Below are positions 1 to 8,814 of a stretch of 43,238 bases of DNA, piece after piece. The stretch's first letter is position 1. Each line of letters starts with the position of its first letter. Under the pieces are notes generated by a model, which was not told where the DNA came from, searched no databases, and saw only the letters and a list, made by a program, of their open reading frames with translations. Where the stretch lies: contig METP01000059.1 of NCBI GenBank assembly GCA_001771365.1, positions 1 through 43,238 on the forward strand. The letters are read 5' to 3'. Source of the stretch: a candidate division WOR-1 bacterium RIFCSPLOWO2_02_FULL_46_20. Lineage in GTDB: Bacteria; Margulisbacteria; WOR-1; O2-12-FULL-45-9. The position numbers and the translations under genes were made by a program.

Positions 1-614
1 AGTTTCGGTAAGGTGTTAAAAAATGTCCCGATGCTCCGGGTCAGATTTCGATAGGTAAAGAGTATTTTGGGGCCTTCGGCCAGGACGTTAAAATCAGCAA
101 TCCTTTCCGAAAGGATCGCACGGAAGCGAGAGAAAATTTCATCGACGCTGCGCGTCTCCCCTGTTTCCAAGCGACAGACCAGATCCACCTGACTTTGGTT
201 GGCTAAACGCTTGTGGCGTCCGCCTATCTCAGCAATTCCTAAACCGGAGGCAATGGCGGCATAAGTAACTTCTTGAGAAAGACCAAAATAATCAGCGGTC
301 CTAACCTGCAAATAGACGGTTGCCGTATCGCGATCAAAGCAAAAAGCAAAGGAAGTGTTGCCCTCGCTATGCTCCTTATAATCTGTATTGGCCAAACTGA
401 TTACCGGAGTGCCGTTTCCCTCGATATCATCAAGCACAAAATGACGCTGACCGGCTTCAAGAAGCAAACCTCTTTTGAGTTCTCTGCCCTTTAGCGCCGC
501 CAAAAGAGGCGCGGCGTCTGTCGGGCGGCCTGGTCCAGAAAATCTTATATCACTCAACTGTCTTGTGTGGCCCCTGTAATTTACTGAAACAGGTCTTCCG
601 GTAATAGTGGTCAT
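1..614 (-). CDS. Partial hypothetical protein, running off the left edge; N-terminus MTTITGRPVSVNYRGHTRQLSDIRFSGPGRPTDAAPLL
   Basis: Reverse-strand ATG at 614-612, preceded by AAGGAG, with no stop codon down to position 1 (about 204 codons). Missing from the ORF track, probably because the stop lies outside the window. Confidence 0.75.
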   Translation of the reverse strand, partial: MTTITGRPVSVNYRGHTRQLSDIRFSGPGRPTDAAPLLAALKGRELKRGLLLEAGQRHFVLDDIEGNGTPVISLANTDYKEHSEGNTSFAFCFDRDTATVYLQVRTADYFGLSQEVTYAAIASGLGIAEIGGRHKRLANQSQVDLVCRLETGETRSVDEIFSRFRAILSERIADFNVLAEGPKILFTYRNLTRSIGTFFNTLPK

Positions 615-800
615 AGTTTTTTCTCCTTATCTATATCTAGAGAGCTCCGAAAAATTGACCCGGTAAATCCAGGTTGTCAAGTTTACCCGCCTCTGGTGGG
701 TCTTTCGGGCTCAGATATCTATCGATAGTCTCCCCCCCAGAATTTCACTGATTCTCAAATTCATCCAAGCAATTCTCGCGACTAGATTTAATCGCTTCTT

Positions 801-1012
801 TTGTCGTCAGTAGAGCGCTCGCACTCAACTGACGACGACCTGGATTTTATCGGCCCGCTGGTAAAGGAAAGCTACAGCAATGCCCATTATGCCGGTCGTG
901 ATCCCATCGATCCTCGAACTCTTTTCTTAATCTGTCTCTTGGAATTTATTGAAGGGCTTTCCGATCTTCAGGTGGTCAAGAAATTACGCAGGGCACCTCT
1001 GGGCGAAGAAAA
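801..1012 (+). pseudogene. N-terminal fragment of an IS1182/IS5-like (DUF772-type) transposase
   Basis: Protein [51 protein letters not shown] resembles the transposase N-terminal domain, then loses similarity at about 1010. Confidence 0.6.
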
Positions 1013-1219
1013 ATTCAAGCGGGCCTTTCCGCCGCCAGGCCAGGGGCCAGGCGCGACTCTCTGGAAGCTTACGTCAAGCGATTGGAAAAACTTGAAGCGG
1101 TCGCCAAATCGTTCCCTGGCGTTGAAAAATGCTACGCCATCCAGGCCGGCCGCGAGATCAGGGTTATCGTCCAGCCGGATAAAATTGATGACAACCGAAT
1201 AATAAGGCTAAAGCTTTAG
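1013..1219 (+). pseudogene. rny: Fragment of RNase Y, truncated at both ends
   Basis: A frame different from the ORF-track call reads [65 protein letters not shown], matching the conserved RNase Y motif [18 protein letters not shown]....[16 protein letters not shown]. Confidence 0.8.
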
Positions 1220-1311
1220 TTTAAGGTCCCGGGCCATCTATCCCTGCGGTGTTTTCCCTGGTTCTCCCCCTTGCTTCCCCTCCCTTTAAAATGTGAAGTT
1301 TCTATTTTGGG

Positions 1312-1369
1312 TTGACAGGGTATTGTTTTGGGTAACATGAGAATTCTCAAAATAAAGTGAAATTTCTCA
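1312..1369 (+). promoter_or_regulatory. Promoter/operator region of the M20 peptidase gene: TTGACA (-35) and two 12-bp palindrome-like sites
   Basis: TTGACA at 1312-1317; perfect palindrome TGAGAATTCTCA at 1338-1349; related TGAAATTTCTCA at 1358-1369, centre-to-centre 20 bp. Confidence 0.45.
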
Positions 1370-1392
1370 ATGACAATAACGAGAAATAAGAA

Positions 1393-2610
1393 ATGAGCCT
1401 GCGAACAACACCAGTTAGAGCAAGGGTTTCAGAATTTCTTAGAAGAAGGACGTTGTCTAGCGCTGACAATCCGACGTTAGGAGGCGGTTCGCCACCCATA
1501 CTGAAAGATTTAAAAGTACTGGTTAATACTTCTTCGGAAACAAACGCCCTGGCTGATATCACTAGGGCAGCAAGAGTAATAAAAAAGCTTTTTAAGCCAT
1601 TTTTTGAAATAAGAGAATATCCGACCCCATTGGGCCCCGTAATCTGCTGCCAACCTGCTGGTCAGGCAGCCCCCATATTAATGGTTGCTCATTACGATAC
1701 AGTTGTTCCTGTCTCACGGGCCGGTGGGTATAGAGAAGAAGGTAATAAGGTATTTGGTGCCGGCATTTCCGATATGAAAGCCGGCATTGCTATGGCAGCT
1801 GCCTTGGCCAAGCGATATAAAATAGAAGGGAGAGCCATCCCTTTCGGCGTAATTATTGTGCCGGATGAGGAAATTGGTTCGCCGGAATCGGCGCCGATCC
1901 TCCGAACGGTGGCACGTTCTTATCGTCTCGCTTTGATCTTAGAACCAGTATTCACAACCGGACAATATGTCATGTCGAGACGAGGCTTAACTAAATATAA
2001 TATCGAGATCATTGGTAAAACAGTTCACACCGGACTTTCATATGAACGCGCAGATGCCATGTTAGCTGCGGCTCAAATTATTGTAGCTGTTAGTAAACGG
2101 CATGATCCGCAAAGGTACTTTTCAACAAATCTGGTGATAGACCCCCTGTCTTTGGTTGGCAAAATAAATGCTGTTGAGGGCCGGGTGAAACTAAGCGGCG
2201 AGATCCGAACAGGTTCTGAAACCGACCAACAGGGATTCTTCTCCTGGTTACGAGAGTTCATTTCTACAATTAGGATTGAAGGCGTCACTCTTCAGCTTGT
2301 TGTCCCGGAGAAAGGGCAATCCAGTCCCGTCACAGTTGGCGAAACAGCCCAGCGTTATGAACGAGTTTTGCAGGAAGTTATGACTGGCCAAGGTATTGCC
2401 CCTGATTGCGTCCCGGCACATGAGAGAGGAGCTTCAGACCTTAATCGCTTGACCAATGTTCTACCGGCGATCGACGGCCTGGGAGCTGTCGGTTTTGGCG
2501 CCCATTCAACCACGGAATGGATAGACAGATTGGCGTTAGCCGAACGGACTAAACTATTGTGGGAATTGACCAATCGTTTATCTATTGAGTTGTCATCTTG
2601 GAGCTCATGA
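1393..2610 (+). CDS. M20 family metallopeptidase (ArgE/DapE/CPG2-like)
   Basis: MVAHYDTVVP, GAGISDMKAG, VPDEEIGS and GAHSTTEW motifs. Confidence 0.85.
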   Translation: MSLRTTPVRARVSEFLRRRTLSSADNPTLGGGSPPILKDLKVLVNTSSETNALADITRAARVIKKLFKPFFEIREYPTPLGPVICCQPAGQAAPILMVAHYDTVVPVSRAGGYREEGNKVFGAGISDMKAGIAMAAALAKRYKIEGRAIPFGVIIVPDEEIGSPESAPILRTVARSYRLALILEPVFTTGQYVMSRRGLTKYNIEIIGKTVHTGLSYERADAMLAAAQIIVAVSKRHDPQRYFSTNLVIDPLSLVGKINAVEGRVKLSGEIRTGSETDQQGFFSWLREFISTIRIEGVTLQLVVPEKGQSSPVTVGETAQRYERVLQEVMTGQGIAPDCVPAHERGASDLNRLTNVLPAIDGLGAVGFGAHSTTEWIDRLALAERTKLLWELTNRLSIELSSWSS

Positions 2611-2619
2611 TCCCGCGCT

Positions 2620-3906
2620 TCAGATCCTCGCTCGCTTCCGCAGGCATTTTAGTGCTTTTTTGCCAATATCTTGGCGATAGTGCATGCCTTTGAAACTGAT
2701 CAATGAAACCGCGCGGTAAGCATTATCAATCGCAAACTTGATTGTGTCCCCCAGAGCAGTAACGCCTAAGACCCGGCCTCCGGCGGTTAAAACTCCCGGT
2801 CCTTTCGTGCCCGCGTGAAAAACATACGCGTCTTTTAACTGACTAATCTTATCCAGCCCGCTGATGGGCAGTCCGGTCTCATATTTCCCAGGATAGCCGC
2901 CGGCGGCCAGCACAACACAAACCGCTGCCCTTTCTTTCCATTTCAAATTAACTGCTTGTAGCTTACCCTCTACTGTTTTTTCAAAAACCTCGACTAAATC
3001 AGATTCCAACCGCATCATAATAGGTTGGGTCTCTGGATCACCAAAGCGACAATTGAATTCCAGGACTTTGGGCCCTTGCTTGGTCACCATAATCCCGGCA
3101 TAAATAACACCTTTGTAAACAATGCCCTCCCGCTTCATGCCAACCATAAACGGCTCTAACGCACTATTATATATAGTATCCATGAGTTGATCGGTAACTA
3201 CAGGCGCCGGCGAATAGGCGCCCATGCCGCCAGTATTTGGACCTTCATCATTATCAAAAACCCGCTTATGGTCCTGCGAAGAAGCTAAAGGAACAATGGT
3301 TTCTCCGTCTGTTATGGCAATAATTGAGGCTTCTTCCCCCACCAAACATTCCTCAATCACTACTTTGTCCCCTGCCGCGCCAAACTCTTTGTCTTCCATT
3401 ATCTGATTCACAGCCGCCATCGCCTCTTTGACTGTTTGAGCAACAATAACCCCCTTGCCTGCTGCCAAGCCGTCAGCTTTAACAACAATCGGTGCTCCTA
3501 CATTATTAATGTAAGCAATGGCCTCTTTTGAATTGGTAAAGATGCCGGCCTGGGCAGTGGGAATGTCGTATTTGGCCATAAATTCCTTGGAGAAAACTTT
3601 ACTGCCTTCAATTTGCGCGGCGGCCTTGTTGGGCCCAAAGATTTTTAGGCCCTTCTCTTCAAACAGATCAACAATCCCAGCCACTAAAGGCATTTCCGGT
3701 CCAACAACCGTTAAATCAATTTTTTTCTCTAACGCAAACTTTAACAAACCTTTGATGTCATCTATATTAATATTTACGTTTTCAGCTAACTCTGCTGTGC
3801 CGGCATTACCCGGCGCACAATAGATCTTTTTTACCTTGGGACTTTGGGCAATTTTCCAAACTAAAGCGTGTTCGCGGCCACCGGAGCCAATTACCAGGAT
3901 ATTCAT
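2620..3906 (-). CDS. purD: Phosphoribosylamine--glycine ligase
   Basis: MNILVIGSGGREHALVWK; ATP-grasp motifs VKADGLAAGKGV, GPNTGGMGAYSPAP, EFNCRFGDPETQ. Confidence 0.97.
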   Translation of the reverse strand: MNILVIGSGGREHALVWKIAQSPKVKKIYCAPGNAGTAELAENVNINIDDIKGLLKFALEKKIDLTVVGPEMPLVAGIVDLFEEKGLKIFGPNKAAAQIEGSKVFSKEFMAKYDIPTAQAGIFTNSKEAIAYINNVGAPIVVKADGLAAGKGVIVAQTVKEAMAAVNQIMEDKEFGAAGDKVVIEECLVGEEASIIAITDGETIVPLASSQDHKRVFDNDEGPNTGGMGAYSPAPVVTDQLMDTIYNSALEPFMVGMKREGIVYKGVIYAGIMVTKQGPKVLEFNCRFGDPETQPIMMRLESDLVEVFEKTVEGKLQAVNLKWKERAAVCVVLAAGGYPGKYETGLPISGLDKISQLKDAYVFHAGTKGPGVLTAGGRVLGVTALGDTIKFAIDNAYRAVSLISFKGMHYRQDIGKKALKCLRKRARI

Positions 3907-5591
3907 GTTCTGGCCTCCCTTATGTCAACTAGAGAAAGTTGTGCGCTGTCGAACCCGTTCCACTCATTGGCTTCCAGGCGGTAAGCAATGTCATAGACCT
4001 TGTCATAAGACAGGCCGTCGGAAAAAGCCCCGAGACTAAACCCGATTGCCTCCAGCCCGTTGGTGAATTTCAATTTCAGGTGCCGGCCGTCTTTACCCAC
4101 TTTACGCGCGTCAGCCACACTAAATTTTCTGCTCATAAAGACAGGCCGGGGGTTCCCTTCCCCATGAGGATCTAAAACCTCCAACTCCCTGGCCAAATTC
4201 AATGTTATATCGGCCGGATCAAGCTCTGCCTCAATTAAAATCCTGGGCGCCAGATCATTCAAAGAAATATAATTATCGACAATTGTATTAATTTTTCGCC
4301 TAAACTCGTCTACCTTATCAGCTTCAATTTCAAACCCGGCCGCCCCGGCATGTCCGCCAAAATCAATAAACAGATCGGAGCAGGCATTTAATAATTTATA
4401 AATATTAACGCCGGCTAACGAACGCGCTGACCCTCGACCCACCCCATCATTTAATCCGATCAAAATTGTTGGCCGATTATAACAATCAACAACACGTGAC
4501 GCCACAATACCGATAACCCCGGGATGCCAATCATGGCCGACCAGCACCACCACTTTATTGTTTTTTACATATTCTTCGGTTAATTGAGCAAAGACCTCTT
4601 CTTTGATTTCACTGCCAATACCCTGGCGCCTGACATTTATCTTATTTAATTCAACCGCCAAGCCTTGGGCCTCAACATCATCATCGCTCAATAGGAGATC
4701 AACAGACTTTGAGGCATGCTCCAACCTGCCGGCCGCATTAATACGCGGCGCCAGGCCAAAATAAATATTATTGACTGAAATTTTATCCGGCAGTGAAGCA
4801 ATCCTGGCTAAATGCTTAATTCCCAAACGCATATTTTGATTAATTAAACCCAGGCCAACCTTGGCAATAACACGATTCTCCCCGGTTAAAATCACAACAT
4901 CAGACACAGTCCCCAAAGCGGCTAAATCAAGCAGTGAAGTTAAAAACCGGCTGTCTTTTTCTCCGGCAATACGCAGCAGCGCCCAGGCGAACTTAAAAGC
5001 CACCCCTGCCCCCGACAAATCCCTTGTTGGTTGATCCGCTAATTTTGGATTAACTATCGCCACAGCCTCTGGCAGCCGCCTGGGAATATTATGGTGATCT
5101 GTGACAATTACTTCCAGGCCAAGCTTGTTTGCTTCTTCTATTTCCTTAAAGTTGGAAACCCCGCAATCAACAGTAATAATTAATTTTACGCCCGTCTCGG
5201 CAATTTTTTTAACGGATTCCAAAGACAAACTATACCCTTCTCCATAACGGTGCGGGATATAGTATGTTGCCGGGATTTTAAGAAACCTCAAAGTATGCAT
5301 CAAAATAGCCGTGCCGGTCACTCCGTCCACATCATAATCACCAAAAACGCAAATCTTCTCGCTGCGCTCCCTGGCTAAAAGCACACGCTTGGCCGCAGCA
5401 ACAACATTGGGCAATTCCATGGGGTCGGAGAGATCTGCCAGGCGCGGCCGCAGAAAAGATCGGCCTGCCTGCGCCGTTTTTATCCCACGATTGATCAAAA
5501 CCTGGGCAGTTAAAGGAGAAACGCTTAGCTCTTGCGAGAGGGTTTGGGACAAAAACTGATCCGGTTTATGCGATTGCCACAGTTTACTCAT
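3903..5591 (-). CDS. recJ: Single-stranded-DNA-specific exonuclease RecJ (start trimmed to MSKLWQ)
   Basis: GDYDVDGVTGTAIL, TVDCGVSN, VTDHHNIP, NPKLADQP, GGHAGAAGFEI. The ORF-track start at 5660 overlaps the upstream gene; ATG at 5591 overlaps its stop. Confidence 0.95.
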   Translation of the reverse strand: MSKLWQSHKPDQFLSQTLSQELSVSPLTAQVLINRGIKTAQAGRSFLRPRLADLSDPMELPNVVAAAKRVLLARERSEKICVFGDYDVDGVTGTAILMHTLRFLKIPATYYIPHRYGEGYSLSLESVKKIAETGVKLIITVDCGVSNFKEIEEANKLGLEVIVTDHHNIPRRLPEAVAIVNPKLADQPTRDLSGAGVAFKFAWALLRIAGEKDSRFLTSLLDLAALGTVSDVVILTGENRVIAKVGLGLINQNMRLGIKHLARIASLPDKISVNNIYFGLAPRINAAGRLEHASKSVDLLLSDDDVEAQGLAVELNKINVRRQGIGSEIKEEVFAQLTEEYVKNNKVVVLVGHDWHPGVIGIVASRVVDCYNRPTILIGLNDGVGRGSARSLAGVNIYKLLNACSDLFIDFGGHAGAAGFEIEADKVDEFRRKINTIVDNYISLNDLAPRILIEAELDPADITLNLARELEVLDPHGEGNPRPVFMSRKFSVADARKVGKDGRHLKLKFTNGLEAIGFSLGAFSDGLSYDKVYDIAYRLEANEWNGFDSAQLSLVDIREART

Positions 5592-6670
5592 CAATAACTT
5601 TGAAACAACTTTCCCCAGCCGGTTTTGAGCATTTCCTTGACCCGTTTTCTGCCAATACAAGGCAACCAGTAATAATCATGGTAGAGGATCGAAGCAAGGT
5701 AAGACCACGGGGCCAGGACAGTGCGCAGCAGAAAATTCTCTAACGGTTTGAGCGGCCCCCAATAAATAAACTCCTGCCCCCGGCTGGCAAAAGTTGTCCT
5801 CTCCATCTTAAATCCAAAATTAACATTGGCAATATCTTCACCAACCACCTCAATCTCTTTAGGATCTCCAACGCCAAGCCCCGCTTCGTGAGCCAAACGA
5901 ATAAATTTTAAAGACATAGGATCAAATCCCATCATCTTGGCAGAGATGGCATCAATGGCTACCTGGTCAGCAGAGGCCAGAGCAAAATCCTTTACGTAAG
6001 GGACCATACAACGCGGCCCGGGACCATCGCCGGCAAAGCTGCCATCCATTACGGCAAAAACCCCGCTGTGAATTTCTTTTTGAATGGTTAAGAGATCAAC
6101 CAGGGTCTCGTGGATAACAGAATGGGTCCAGTGTCTTTTCTCATGCAACAGTCCGCCAAAGGCATTTTTCATTGCCCCGGTCATGGTCGTAAAAATATGC
6201 GTCTTCATGGTTGGCAAATGGATAATGTTTTCACCAATCAGGCGCCTGGGAATGTGGATCCCCTCTGGAAATATTTTATCCAAAACCAGCATTTTAGCTT
6301 TTGGCTCATATCTCACCCATTCTTCACCTTCGTAAAGGTGGATGTTGCGTAAACCGTATTTATCAAGAACAGGTTTATGCTTATTGGCAATTTCCCCTAT
6401 TTTGGCCGAAACTACAACGGTGCGATTATGACAACCATGTATAAACTCTTTGCTATAGCCATCTGCCAGAAGTGTTTTGATAACCCCTTCCAGCTGCCAG
6501 GGGGTGGTTGAACAGGCCGGATAAAAGTGGTGCCAGGATATATTAATTTTTAAAGCGGTATCCTTATCCCTGGGCAGATACTTTTGATAATCTGCCAGAT
6601 GCATGAGCTTTTGGTAATCATCAAGCACCGTCTCTGGCTTTATTTTTATGACAGCAACTTTAGAACTCAT
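5591..6670 (-). CDS. DUF362 domain-containing protein
   Basis: HLPTMKTHIFTTMTGAMKNAFGGLL, DGSFAGDGPGPR, DQVAIDAISAKMMG. Confidence 0.85.
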   Translation of the reverse strand: MSSKVAVIKIKPETVLDDYQKLMHLADYQKYLPRDKDTALKINISWHHFYPACSTTPWQLEGVIKTLLADGYSKEFIHGCHNRTVVVSAKIGEIANKHKPVLDKYGLRNIHLYEGEEWVRYEPKAKMLVLDKIFPEGIHIPRRLIGENIIHLPTMKTHIFTTMTGAMKNAFGGLLHEKRHWTHSVIHETLVDLLTIQKEIHSGVFAVMDGSFAGDGPGPRCMVPYVKDFALASADQVAIDAISAKMMGFDPMSLKFIRLAHEAGLGVGDPKEIEVVGEDIANVNFGFKMERTTFASRGQEFIYWGPLKPLENFLLRTVLAPWSYLASILYHDYYWLPCIGRKRVKEMLKTGWGKLFQSY

Positions 6671-7539
6671 ATTTTAATCCAATAAACGATTATAGCTAGA
6701 GCGGCAATCCACAAAAGAATATCGATAATTAGAGGAATGTCGGTAAGCAATATTTTTTCCGGACGACCGCCTTCATCTTTCTTATAAATCAAATAAAGAT
6801 AGCGAAAAATACCGTAAATAACAAAAGGGATGGTGTAAAACAGGTTTTTTGTTCCAAATTTAATCACGGTATCCGGCCATAAGCAATAAATGGCATAAGC
6901 AACGATAGTTGCCCCAGCCACCACTGAAATCAGCTGGTCCAAAAGCTGTGGGTTATAATCTTTAAGGCTTCTCCGATGGTCACTCCCCTCACCAAGCGTA
7001 AGCAACTCATGTCTTCTTTTTCCAAACCCGATAAACAAGGATAATAAAATGGTGCATAGTATCAACCAGGGAGAAAGAGAGACATCAATTACAACTACTC
7101 CGGCCACCGCCCGTAAAACAAAACCGGCAGCAATGGCAAAGACATCAAAAATCACCATCTCTTTGATCAAAAAAGTATAGAGCAACATCAGCAAGACATA
7201 TGAAAGCGCTACCAGGGCAAAAGCAGAATCAAGATATAACGAGGCGGGGATGGCAATGAACAGGAGAACCAGGGCCAAACCTAAAGCTTGCGGGAGCTTG
7301 ACCTGGCCGTTGGCAATGGGCCTAAATTTTTTCTGTGGATGCTTACGGTCATTTTCCGCGTCTCTAATATCATTAACAATGTAAATAGCGCTGGAAAGAA
7401 GACAAAAAATAACAAAGGCAAATAACACTTTACATAAAAGAGCCGGATTTAAAAAATTGAGCGAAAAAATAAGCGCGGCAAAAACAAAAAAATTCTTGGT
7501 CCACTGGGCCGGACGCAGGATTTTGAATAAAGCTATCAT
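6667..7539 (-). CDS. UbiA-family prenyltransferase, decaprenyl-phosphate phosphoribosyltransferase-like
   Basis: LRPAQWTKNFFVFAALIF, YIVNDIRDAENDRKHPQKKFRPIANG; multiple TM segments. Confidence 0.85.
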   Translation of the reverse strand: MIALFKILRPAQWTKNFFVFAALIFSLNFLNPALLCKVLFAFVIFCLLSSAIYIVNDIRDAENDRKHPQKKFRPIANGQVKLPQALGLALVLLFIAIPASLYLDSAFALVALSYVLLMLLYTFLIKEMVIFDVFAIAAGFVLRAVAGVVVIDVSLSPWLILCTILLSLFIGFGKRRHELLTLGEGSDHRRSLKDYNPQLLDQLISVVAGATIVAYAIYCLWPDTVIKFGTKNLFYTIPFVIYGIFRYLYLIYKKDEGGRPEKILLTDIPLIIDILLWIAALAIIVYWIKI

Positions 7540-7973
7540 TATCCCTTCTTGATCAGTATCAATTTCTGGCCATATTCTACCGGCTGGCCATTCTCAACCA
7601 GGACTTTAACAACTTTGCCTTTGACCTCCGCTTCAATCTCATTAAATAGTTTCATAGCTTCAACAATACAAACAACTTTACCAACTTCAACTTCGTCTCC
7701 TGCGTTAACAAAAGACGGCGCTTCCGGTGACGGAGCCCGATAAAAAGTTCCAACCATGGGAGAGGTAATGGCTACCAGGCCCTGATCTTCCGCTGCCTCA
7801 GCCGACTCGGCAGCCGGCATCACAAGATGGGCCGCAGGCAGATGGGTGCTGACCACTCCACCCTTTTCCCGCCGCACCTCGTATTTGATCCCGTTTTCCT
7901 CAATGGACAAACCAGAAATATCTTCCTCTTTAACCATTTGAATTAATCTTTTAACTATTTCCCAATCAGCCAT
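7539..7973 (-). CDS. accB: Biotin carboxyl carrier protein of acetyl-CoA carboxylase
   Basis: VEAMKLFNEIEAE biotinylation motif; SPMVGTFYRAPSPEAPSFV. Confidence 0.96.
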   Translation of the reverse strand: MADWEIVKRLIQMVKEEDISGLSIEENGIKYEVRREKGGVVSTHLPAAHLVMPAAESAEAAEDQGLVAITSPMVGTFYRAPSPEAPSFVNAGDEVEVGKVVCIVEAMKLFNEIEAEVKGKVVKVLVENGQPVEYGQKLILIKKG

Positions 7974-7979
7974 AATTTA

Positions 7980-8534
7980 TCACGTCCTTCCGAGATATGT
8001 ACTCTCGTTGGTATTAACTTTAAGCAGATCACCGACGTTAACAAAAAATGGAACTTGAATCACCGCGCCGGTCTCAAGAGTAGCCGGTTTGCCGCCGGAA
8101 ACAGTATCACCTTTAAAGCCAGGCGCAGTCTCCGTAACTTTTAGTTCAACCGTGGCGGGCAAATTAACATCCAGGGCCTCCTCCCCATAAAAAGAAATAT
8201 TGATGACAAGACCCTCTTTGAGAAACTTGGCTGAATCACCGATCTTTGCGGTTGGCAATGAAATTTGCTCAAAAGTTGTCTGGTCCATAAAATAAAAGCT
8301 GTCGGAATCGGCGTAGAGAAATTGCATTTGTTTGTATTCAATGCGCGCCGGCTCCATCTTTTCTCCGGCATTAAAGGTCTTGTTTATTATCGCCCCGGTC
8401 CTTAGATTTTTGAACTTAATTTTAATGCTGGTCTGCTGAGCGGCTCTTTTCTGGTGAAATTCCAAACAACGGAAGAGATCATTGCCTATCTCAACAGTGA
8501 CTCCTGCCTTTACATCGTTTATGGGGATAGCCAT
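7980..8534 (-). CDS. efp: Elongation factor P (start trimmed to MAIPINDVKAG)
   Basis: MAIPINDVKAGVTVEIGNDLFRCLEFHQ; VKVTETAPGFKGDTVSGGKPATLETGAVIQVPFF-type core. The ORF-track extension to 8648 contains the promoter. Confidence 0.93.
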   Translation of the reverse strand: MAIPINDVKAGVTVEIGNDLFRCLEFHQKRAAQQTSIKIKFKNLRTGAIINKTFNAGEKMEPARIEYKQMQFLYADSDSFYFMDQTTFEQISLPTAKIGDSAKFLKEGLVINISFYGEEALDVNLPATVELKVTETAPGFKGDTVSGGKPATLETGAVIQVPFFVNVGDLLKVNTNESTYLGRT

Positions 8535-8543
8535 AGCCAAGAC

Positions 8544-8572
8544 AGTATAGCGAATCCACCTCCGCTTTTCAA
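8544..8572 (-). promoter_or_regulatory. Sigma70-like promoter of efp: TTGAAA-N17-TATACT, 9 nt before the ATG
   Basis: Reverse strand: TTGAAA at 8572-8567, 17-nt spacer, TATACT at 8549-8544, ATG at 8534. Confidence 0.65.
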
Positions 8573-8670
8573 GACTACGGTTTCCACGATTCCCAATTGG
8601 CAAGAAGAAAAACGGCTGAAGGAGATCAATCCGGGAGTTGACGAGCATAGTTTCAGGGGGAAAGAATAAA

Positions 8671-8802
8671 ATGCGGCTAAGAAAGTATCTTTATTCCCAC
8701 ACCAAAATACCCCACCGCTTGCGGTGGGGTTACCTTGTAGGCGAAGGGCGGGGTCTAATACCCCGCTCGAGCAGGTGGGGTTTTGGTGTGGGAATTTATT
8801 AA
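8671..8802 (+). CDS. 43-codon small ORF made mostly of the 101-bp palindromic element
   Basis: MRLRKYLYSHTKIPHRLRWGYLVGEGRGLIPRSSRWGFGVGIY*; its 35-residue core is read in the same frame inside lptD. Coding status uncertain. Confidence 0.3.
   Translation: MRLRKYLYSHTKIPHRLRWGYLVGEGRGLIPRSSRWGFGVGIY
8694..8794 (+). repeat. 101-bp palindromic/MITE-like element, copy 1, with TTTA flanking repeats
   Basis: TTCCCACACCAAAA...TTTTGGTGTGGGAA termini, internal hairpins ACCCCACCGC-TT-GCGGTGGGGT and GCGGGGT-CTAAT-ACCCCGC; 99/101 identical to the reverse complement of 28844-28944. Confidence 0.95.
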
Positions 8803-8814
8803 GAACTTAAGCGA

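Noticed and set aside
801-1202. 133-aa ORF as one intact gene
   Set aside because: Only the first half looks transposase-like; the second half is RNase Y sequence read in the wrong frame.
2600-2660. Possible repeat or terminator at the convergent M20/purD ends
   Set aside because: No clean inverted repeat with a T-tract was visible.
8535-8648. N-terminal extension of EF-P in the ORF track
   Set aside because: Not part of the EF-P fold and contains the likely promoter.
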